Shown here one piece after another: positions 47,811-53,366 of a DNA stretch of 53,366 nucleotides; position 1 is the stretch's first letter; every line of letters begins with the position of its first letter. Below the pieces are notes generated by a model. The model made no database searches. It was not told the origin of the DNA and worked only from the letters and a program-made list of their open reading frames with translations. A program made the translations under genes and the position numbers. This DNA comes from an uncultured Eubacteriales bacterium (GTDB lineage Bacteria; Bacillota; Clostridia; Christensenellales; Aristaeellaceae). The DNA is taken from NCBI GenBank assembly GCA_902800625.1, contig CADCFG010000021.1, forward strand, positions 1 to 53,366, read 5' to 3'.

Positions 47811-49001
47811 ATGAAGACGGTCATGATTCTTGGAGGAAGCGCTTCGGAGGTTCCCGTTATCCAGCGCGCTCTGGAGATGGGGCACAGGGTGGTCCTCGTG
47901 GACCGGGACGAGCATTCCCCGGGATTCAAGGAGAACGTCATTGCCGAGTATCACAGCATTGCCGACAGGGAGAAGGTCCTTGAGCTTGCCCGGAAGTACA
48001 GCGTTGACGGCATCGTGGCTTCGGTGGACGCCGGCGTCCGTCCTGCGGCCTATGCCTGCAGGATCCTGGGCCTTCCCGGCATTTCCGAGGAAGCCGCCTT
48101 TATGGGAACGGACAAGGTGGCCATGCGCATCCGCCTGAAGGAGCGCGGCGTGCCGGTTCCCGAGTTCTACATCGTCAAGACGAAGGAAGAGTATCTGGAC
48201 GCGGTGGCCAAGTTTGAAGACACATGCATTGTAAAGGCCGCCGACAGCTCGGGCAGCCGCGGCATCTATAAGCTGAACGATCTCGCCGACAGGGCGGATA
48301 TCGACTACGCTTATGATTATTGCAGGGAGTTCTCCAGCACCGGCGAGCTGCTGATCGAGGAGTTCATGGTGGGCCCGGAAATCTGCGCGGAGACGTTGAG
48401 CTCCAAGGGCGTGTGCTATCCGATCCAGATCTCGGACCAGCTGCACAAGGAGCCGCCGTACTTCACGGACTGCGGCTATAGCCAGCCCTGCACGCTGGAT
48501 CCGGCTGTGGTCGAGGAGATCCGCCGGATCGCCATCGACGCCAACCTGGCGATCGAAAACTACCAGGGTTCCTCCTGTACTGAAATGATCATCACGAAGG
48601 ACGGGCCGAAGGTGGTCGAGCTGGGCGCGAGGCTGGCCGGTGACTTCATGACGACGGCCATGGTGCCCCTGTCCTGCGGCGTGGACATGCCCGGAGACGT
48701 GGTCAGGATCGCGTTGGGCGAGGACATCGACCCCACCCATCGGTTCAGCAAGGGCTCCTGCGTCAGGTATTTCATGAAGGAAAGGGTTGGAACCATCAAG
48801 CAGATCGTGGGCGTCGAGGAAGCCAAACAGCTTGAGGGCGTCTGGCGGGTGGAGATCCTGAAGGGCGTCGGGGAAGAGGCCACTCCCCTGCGCAAGAGTT
48901 CGGACCGCCTGGGCCTGGTGATCGCCCAGGGAAAGGACGCTGAGGACGCCATCAGGATCGCAGACAAGGCACTTAGCATGATTGACTTTATCGTAGAGTG
49001 A
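47811..49001 (+). CDS. ATP-grasp family ligase
   Basis: This 396-residue ATP-grasp enzyme probably joins a carboxylate to an amine or similar nucleophile through an acyl-phosphate. An N-terminal Rossmann-like subdomain (VMILGGSASEVPVIQRAL) precedes the ATP-binding regions IVKAADSSGSRGIYKL and LLIEEFMVGPEICAE, and the metal-binding VVELGARLAGDF. It resembles carbamoyl-phosphate synthase/PurK-type members of unknown substrate. GGAAGGAAA is the ribosome binding site, and the gene lies 15 bp after the fusion gene. Modifying the aminoalkyl group of the glycan is one possibility. Confidence 0.9.
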   Translation: MKTVMILGGSASEVPVIQRALEMGHRVVLVDRDEHSPGFKENVIAEYHSIADREKVLELARKYSVDGIVASVDAGVRPAAYACRILGLPGISEEAAFMGTDKVAMRIRLKERGVPVPEFYIVKTKEEYLDAVAKFEDTCIVKAADSSGSRGIYKLNDLADRADIDYAYDYCREFSSTGELLIEEFMVGPEICAETLSSKGVCYPIQISDQLHKEPPYFTDCGYSQPCTLDPAVVEEIRRIAIDANLAIENYQGSSCTEMIITKDGPKVVELGARLAGDFMTTAMVPLSCGVDMPGDVVRIALGEDIDPTHRFSKGSCVRYFMKERVGTIKQIVGVEEAKQLEGVWRVEILKGVGEEATPLRKSSDRLGLVIAQGKDAEDAIRIADKALSMIDFIVE

Positions 49002-49019
49002 GACAGGGGAGCGAAATAC

Positions 49020-50594
49020 ATGAAGGTCGATAAGAAACTGTTTTTCCCGTCGCTGGGGATCCTGGTCGTCATCATCGTCGCCATTGCCACGAACCTTGAG
49101 TTCCTCCAGGCGTCTATCGGGGCGATCTATGACGGCTGCATCAGCATGTTCGGCTGGCTGTTCATCTTTGCCGACATCTGCTGCCTGGTGTTTTCCATTT
49201 GGCTGATGTTCGGCCGCTACAAGGATGTGCGGCTGGGCGGGCAGGATTGCAAGCCCACGTTCAGCACGCTGGCCTGGGCGGGTATGATGTTCACCACCAG
49301 CTGCGGCGGCTGGCTGGTGGTCTACGGCTTCCTGGAGCCCATCTACTGCGTGGCCCAGGACGCGATCGTCGCCGGGGAAAGCACGGCCAGGGCCTTTGAA
49401 CTGGGCCAGATGTACGCCCACTTCCACTGGGGCCCCAATGCCTGGGCGATTTACATTCCCATCTCCATCGCCATCGGCTATGCCCTGTACAACCGGCACG
49501 GGCACTCCGCCACCGTCAGCGAGGGCATCCGTAGCCTCACGACCAGGAAATGGGGCGGCGTGCTGGGAACGTGCGCCGATGTCATCGCGATCTGCTGCGC
49601 GGTCATCGCGCCCGTCGTCTCCATCGGCACGGGCATGCCGCTGCTGACAGCGCTGGTCCAGAACATCTTTAACGTGCCGGATACCTACCGGACGACCATC
49701 CAGATCGTCATACTGGCCATCTGGATCGCGATATTCGGCACGAGCGTTTACCTGGGCCTGAACAAGGGCATCAAGCGGCTGAGCAACACGAACATCGTCA
49801 TCGCCTTCATATTCATGGGCGTGTTCGGCGTGATCGTGGGCCTGGTGCAGGTGTTCTCCGCGGAGATCAACACGGCCGGCATGTTCGCGCAAAGCTTCAT
49901 CCGCCTTAGCACCTATACCGACCCCTACGGCAGCGGCGGATTTGTCAGGGGCTGGACCTTCGGCTACTGGGCGTGCTACTTCGTCTATATGCCGCTGATG
50001 GGCGTGTTCAACGCCAAGATCTCCAAGGGCAGGACGTTCAGGCAGATCGCCTTTGGCCAGCTGGTCCTCTGCACGCTGGGCTGCTGGGTGGCAATGGGCA
50101 CCTTCGGCAACTTTGCCGTGAAGTCGCAGATCAGCGGCGCCGTTGATGTATCGGGCATCCTGGCCAACGGCGACGAGGGCGCCGCGATCGTGGCGCTGGT
50201 CAACACGCTGCCCGCGTCCAAGGTGTTCATGTTTGTGCTGCTGGCCATCGCGTTCATCTTCCTGGCGACCACCATGGATTCCAGCGCGTTCGCCGCCGCG
50301 GAGATGACCAGCATCCAGCGGGGCGAGGACAGCCTCGCACCGCGCTGGCTCAGGCTTGTATGGGCCATCGTGGCGGCGGTGATCGCCTTCATTGTGGTCC
50401 AGGTGGGCGGCGCCAAGGCGGTCAGGTCAGTGTGTTACATCGCAGGCCTGCCCATGGCGATCGTGAGCTTCCTGGTGATGTTCTCCGTGTACAAGATGTT
50501 GAGAAAGGACTTCCGGCGCAAGACGCAAATACCCTTTATGCCGGACTATGACCTGGGCGAAGGCAAGCAGAAGCTGGACAGCGACCACACCTGA
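49020..50594 (+). CDS. BCCT-family betaine/choline/carnitine transporter
   Basis: This 524-residue transporter has about 12 membrane segments and the BCCT signature region YAHFHWGPNAWAIYIPISIA (around residue 137). TTMDSSAFAAAEMTS lies near the C-terminal helices. The family imports quaternary amines such as betaine, carnitine or choline, driven by sodium or protons. It follows an ATP-grasp gene and precedes the terminator at 50611, so it is the last gene of the glycan operon. Placement beside two LicD genes suggests choline supply for decoration; a role in osmoprotection is the alternative. Confidence 0.93.
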   Translation: MKVDKKLFFPSLGILVVIIVAIATNLEFLQASIGAIYDGCISMFGWLFIFADICCLVFSIWLMFGRYKDVRLGGQDCKPTFSTLAWAGMMFTTSCGGWLVVYGFLEPIYCVAQDAIVAGESTARAFELGQMYAHFHWGPNAWAIYIPISIAIGYALYNRHGHSATVSEGIRSLTTRKWGGVLGTCADVIAICCAVIAPVVSIGTGMPLLTALVQNIFNVPDTYRTTIQIVILAIWIAIFGTSVYLGLNKGIKRLSNTNIVIAFIFMGVFGVIVGLVQVFSAEINTAGMFAQSFIRLSTYTDPYGSGGFVRGWTFGYWACYFVYMPLMGVFNAKISKGRTFRQIAFGQLVLCTLGCWVAMGTFGNFAVKSQISGAVDVSGILANGDEGAAIVALVNTLPASKVFMFVLLAIAFIFLATTMDSSAFAAAEMTSIQRGEDSLAPRWLRLVWAIVAAVIAFIVVQVGGAKAVRSVCYIAGLPMAIVSFLVMFSVYKMLRKDFRRKTQIPFMPDYDLGEGKQKLDSDHT

Positions 50595-50610
50595 GCCTGA
50601 TGGATGATGG

Positions 50611-50645
50611 AGGCCGCCCCGAAAAGGGGCGGCCTTCCGTGTTTA
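50611..50645 (+). terminator. Terminator of the glycan operon
   Basis: A perfect 10-bp GC stem (AGGCCGCCCC at 50611-50620 with its complement at 50626-50635, loop GAAAA) is followed by a weak T-rich tail (TCCGTGTTT). Confidence 0.8.
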
Positions 50646-50831
50646 ATGCGGTTTCAATCGGAACACAGAGACGGGCCGAGGCCCCTGCCCGCAGTCCGGC
50701 GGGTTTCGCTCCGGCATGACGACGGACGCGCTCACAGGCCTTTCCATGCGCCAATCCGGAATGGTGTTGGGCTGGGTTCCCAATGGAATCCGGATTTCGA
50801 ACACAGGGATCGGTTACATTCATATTTCTAT

Positions 50832-50860
50832 TTGACAAAAAGGGCAAAGTGTGGTATTGT
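50832..50860 (+). promoter_or_regulatory. Sigma-A type promoter upstream of the choline-binding protein gene (distal)
   Basis: A perfect TTGACA (50832-50837), 17 bp, TATTGT (50855-50860). It lies about 440 bp from the gene it faces. Confidence 0.7.
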
Positions 50861-51203
50861 GAATAAAAGGTAAATTTCCTGAGATTTATTTGGGCGCGGG
50901 ACTGTGTGAAAAGCCAGGGTTGAATGGAGTACGTTCATGAACGTTTGATGTGAAGGCACTCTGTCCGTAACCCCTTCGGGAAATCAGGACTATCACGGAA
51001 AGCAGGGGATTTGAGAACTCCCTCGGCTGCCTGCGGCCATCCGGTTTCCCAAACGCCGCGCTTCTGCTTCCCGCTGGCCTTGAATATACTGTTTCGCTGG
51101 TGCCCCAGGGTCTGCAGGGCTTCCAACCGATCCATTTTTGGCGACGCGGTCCGGAAATTTCAGGGGTCCTGGCAGGCACACAAAATTACATGGAAAATAT
51201 CAT

Positions 51204-51232
51204 TTGACAAGAAGTGAAATATATAGTAAAAT
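51204..51232 (+). promoter_or_regulatory. Sigma-A type promoter of the choline-binding protein gene (proximal)
   Basis: A perfect TTGACA (51204-51209), 17 bp, TAAAAT (51227-51232), with an AT-rich spacer and upstream region. It is about 70 bp from the start codon and is the best candidate for the main promoter. Confidence 0.82.
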
Positions 51233-51303
51233 ATGTATTAGAGGTTTATTGGTGAGGAACAATATGCCTGGTAGAAAGACAGACTTCATAGAAGGGGTGG
51301 ACA

Positions 51304-53184
51304 ATGATGAAGAAAAGGATCCTTGTTTTTCTGCTGACGGTTGCTATGCTGTTGACGATAGCGCCTGTTCACGCGGAGATCGTCGATGAAGAGCCTGTGC
51401 TGGGCGAGCAGGCCGGCGAGGTCGAAATCCTCCTCGATGAAGAGGAAGTGGATTTGGGCTTTGAGGACGAGACCGTTGCGGAAGAAGAGCCGAGCGACGA
51501 TACCGCCGCGGTCGAGGATGCGCAGCCTGCGTATTGCTATGCTGTGGTCATCGCTGACGCGGCTGAGTATTTCGCGGATGTGGACAAGGCTACCGTGGCC
51601 GGCAACCTGCCCAAGGACAGCGTGCTGCTGATCACCGAGCAGGCGGATGGCGTAGCGAAGATCGCCTTCGATCTGGAAGGCGTTGTCGTCGAGGGCTATA
51701 TCGACGCCGCTTCCATCCAGTTCATGGCGGAAGAGGAACTGAACGGCTACATCGACGCTCTCATTGCTGAGGAATCGGTGCTGCTGTACGAGGACAACAT
51801 CGATTATCCTCTGGGCAAGGTGAAGGCCGCTGCAGAGACCGAGGCTGAGGAGCCTGCCGTTGAGGCTGAGGAGCCTGCCGTTGAGGCTGAGGAGCCCGTG
51901 GTCGAGGTTGAGGAGCCTGCCGTTGAGGCCGAGGAGCCCGTGGTCGAGGCCGAGGAGCCCGCGGTCGAGGCCGAGGAGCCTGCTGAAGAGGTCGAGGAGC
52001 CTGTCGTCGAGGTTGAGGAGGCTGAAATCGAGGAGATCGAGCAGGCCATCGAAGAAGACGAGGAAGAGCTCATCCCTGTTGAGATCGAGGAAGAGGTCAC
52101 GGAGACCGTCGAAGCGGCTGGCGCTGCTTCCAAGCCCGGCACCTGGCTCAAGGATGGCGGCGGCTGGTGGTACAAGCATAACGACGGCACCTACACCGCG
52201 AGCGACTGGGAGCAGATCGACGGCAAGTGGTATTATTTCAATGCCGCGGGCTATATGCTGTCTGGCTGGCAGAGATTGGGCGGCAAGTGGTATTATCTGA
52301 ATTCAAAAGATGATGGCTACATGGTGACCGGCTGGAAGAAGATCGGCACCAAGTGGTACTATCTGAATCCGGGCAGCGACGGATACATGGTGACTGGCTG
52401 GAGGAAAGTTGGCACCAAGTGGTACTATTTCAAGCCCGGCGATGATGGATTCATGATGTCCGGCTGGCAGAAGATCAGCGGAAAGTGGTACTATTTCAAG
52501 CCCGGCGATGATGGATTCATGATGTCCGGCTGGCAGAAGATCGGCGGCAAGTGGTACTATCTCAAGCCCGGTGATGATGCCTACATGCTGACCGGCTGGC
52601 AGAGAGATGGCGGCAAGTGGTACTATCTCAAGCCCGGTGACGACGCTTACATGCTGACTGGTTGGCAGCAGCTCGAGGATCAGGATGGGAAGACCTACTG
52701 GTTCATGTTTAACAATGGCGACGACGGTTTTATGAAGACCGGTTGGCAAGCTGATGGCAGCAAGTGGTATTTCATGGATGGCAATGGCCATATGGTCAAT
52801 GGTTGGCAGAAGTTGAAGGATGGTGGACAGACCAATTGGTACTTCTTCAATCGTGGCGATGATGGTTATATGCTCACCAACACCACAAGATACATTGACA
52901 AAGAGACGCACACCTTTGATGGTAATGGCAGGCTTGTCAAGTCTGAGAATGACATCTTCGTCTTTGGTATCAAGAACAATCTTGCCGGTGTGACCGTCGA
53001 GCAGTACAAGGGCGATGCCAGCACGGTGACTGTCCCGCCGACCTACAGCGAGATCGCCGTTACCGAGATCGGCGCGGAAGCCTTCATGGGCAAGTCCCTG
53101 ACGACCATTGATCTTCCCGACAGCATTGAGGTTATCGGTGCCCGTGCCTTCAAGAACTGCTCGAGCCTGAAGAGCATGAACTAA
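51304..53184 (+). CDS. Secreted choline-binding-repeat surface protein
   Basis: This 626-residue exported protein has a signal peptide (MMKKRILVFLLTVAMLLTIAPVHA), an acidic region, and an SH3-like beta region (about 75-145). A Glu/Pro-rich linker of EEPAVEA repeats (about 180-245) follows. Next come about eleven cell-wall-binding repeats (290-545) with the pattern GW.KIGGKWYYL.PGDDGYM.T, which bind choline on surface polymers through aromatic pockets. The C-terminus holds a short BspA-type leucine-rich piece (VTEIGAEAFMGKSLTTIDLP). No catalytic domain is present, so it is an adhesin or scaffold candidate. At 52431-52562 two 66-bp units are nearly identical, a sign of recent repeat expansion. 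Confidence 0.93.
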   Translation: MMKKRILVFLLTVAMLLTIAPVHAEIVDEEPVLGEQAGEVEILLDEEEVDLGFEDETVAEEEPSDDTAAVEDAQPAYCYAVVIADAAEYFADVDKATVAGNLPKDSVLLITEQADGVAKIAFDLEGVVVEGYIDAASIQFMAEEELNGYIDALIAEESVLLYEDNIDYPLGKVKAAAETEAEEPAVEAEEPAVEAEEPVVEVEEPAVEAEEPVVEAEEPAVEAEEPAEEVEEPVVEVEEAEIEEIEQAIEEDEEELIPVEIEEEVTETVEAAGAASKPGTWLKDGGGWWYKHNDGTYTASDWEQIDGKWYYFNAAGYMLSGWQRLGGKWYYLNSKDDGYMVTGWKKIGTKWYYLNPGSDGYMVTGWRKVGTKWYYFKPGDDGFMMSGWQKISGKWYYFKPGDDGFMMSGWQKIGGKWYYLKPGDDAYMLTGWQRDGGKWYYLKPGDDAYMLTGWQQLEDQDGKTYWFMFNNGDDGFMKTGWQADGSKWYFMDGNGHMVNGWQKLKDGGQTNWYFFNRGDDGYMLTNTTRYIDKETHTFDGNGRLVKSENDIFVFGIKNNLAGVTVEQYKGDASTVTVPPTYSEIAVTEIGAEAFMGKSLTTIDLPDSIEVIGARAFKNCSSLKSMN

Positions 53185-53238
53185 GATCACGGAAATTGGT
53201 TTCCATACACCCAAACAGGATTTCCTGTAACCCGGTTG

Positions 53239-53275
53239 CCACGGCAGAATCTGCGGATTCTGCCGTGGTTTTATT
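53239..53275 (+). terminator. Terminator of the choline-binding protein gene
   Basis: A perfect 13-bp stem (53239-53251 with 53256-53268, loop TGCG) is followed by TTTTATT. Confidence 0.93.
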
Positions 53276-53278
53276 AAT

Positions 53279-53366
53279 GGACTTAAGTCCGTCGAGCGAA
53301 GCGAGACAAGAAACCACCCGCTATGCGGGTGGAGACAAGAAGTTAAACAAAAACTCACTCAACCTG
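53279..53366. mobile_element. Possible IS200/IS605-type end (low confidence)
   Basis: After a 12-bp palindrome (GGACTTAAGTCC, 53279-53290) there is a compact hairpin, CCACCCGC-TAT-GCGGGTGG (53314-53332), of the sort found subterminally in IS200/IS605 elements or in REP sequences. The window ends before any transposase could be seen, so this is only a suggestion. Confidence 0.3.

Larger units (their letters stand above)
50646..51303 (+). other. Gene-poor region of about 650 bp
   Basis: No convincing coding sequence is present. It contains two promoters (listed separately), a perfect 14-bp palindrome ACGTTCATGAACGT at 50931-50944, and a stretch near 50780-50810 with repeated AATCCGGA-type sequence. 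If transcribed from the first promoter it would give a leader or small RNA of about 435 bases. I recognise no known RNA family. Confidence 0.5.

Noticed and set aside
45345..50594. Phosphonate biosynthesis cluster
   Set aside because: A PhnW-like aminotransferase is present, but no PEP mutase or phosphonopyruvate decarboxylase was found, so the phosphonate label is not supported.
50886..51217. Small open frames on both strands in the gene-free region
   Set aside because: They overlap each other, lack ribosome binding sites and show no protein-like composition.
51840..52030. CRISPR-like short repeats
   Set aside because: The 21-bp repeats encode an EEPAVEA protein linker in frame and have no unique spacers.

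Overview
The window is a chromosomal segment of a GC-rich, spore-forming member of the Firmicutes (class Clostridia is the best guess). The evidence is an alpha/beta-type small acid-soluble spore protein (18753-18956), the Firmicutes neighbourhood rpmB / Asp23-family gene / DAK2-family gene / recG, strong sigma-A style promoters, GGAGG ribosome binding sites, and a choline-binding-repeat surface protein. Housekeeping genes sampled by eye are about 63-67% GC. No rRNA, tRNA or CRISPR array was seen.

Region 1 (1-19021) is mostly housekeeping. It opens with the 3' end of rpoB and all of rpoC. Each carries one frame-breaking deletion relative to its family (near 511 and 1164), most simply assembly errors. 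Then come an 81-bp tandem repeat, a membrane diguanylate cyclase, and a minus-strand run: RluA-type pseudouridine synthase, acyltransferase-3, small PD-(D/E)XK-like nuclease, SNF2 helicase. rpmB diverges from the Asp23-family/DAK2-family genes, followed by a Gfo/Idh oxidoreductase, a GNAT acetyltransferase, recG, two paralogous secreted beta-rich proteins and the spore protein.

Region 2 (19028-24200, minus strand) is an ABC-exporter glycan module: Wzm-like permease, Wzt-like ATPase and two large GlfT2-like (galactofuranosyltransferase-type) glycosyltransferases.

Region 3 (24505-50640, plus strand) is a tightly packed glycan operon of about 26 kb reading away from region 2. It encodes a Wzz-like copolymerase; a 1086-residue Wzy-like membrane protein with a long extracytoplasmic tail; a bacillosamine-type pathway (PglF, PglE, PglC and PglD-like); an extra acyltransferase; an ACP/FkbH/VOC cassette; a LicD / IspD-like cytidylyltransferase / SDR triad; GT4 and GT2 transferases; a conventional Wzy; a Wzx flippase; and a second LicD. 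It ends with a class V aminotransferase, a TagD-like cytidylyltransferase fused to a Gfo/Idh-like domain, an ATP-grasp enzyme and a BCCT transporter. The inferred product is a Wzx/Wzy-type surface polymer begun on undecaprenyl phosphate with a diNAcBac-like sugar and decorated with CDP-activated phospho-groups and perhaps a glyceryl group. Its GC content is mosaic (about 52-55% in the variable part).

Region 4 (50641-53366) has a long non-coding stretch with two promoters, a secreted choline-binding-repeat protein with its terminator, and a terminal hairpin that could be the edge of a mobile element. LicD proteins, a BCCT (betaine/choline class) transporter and a choline-binding protein in one neighbourhood suggest a phosphocholine-decorated surface, but no choline kinase is visible.
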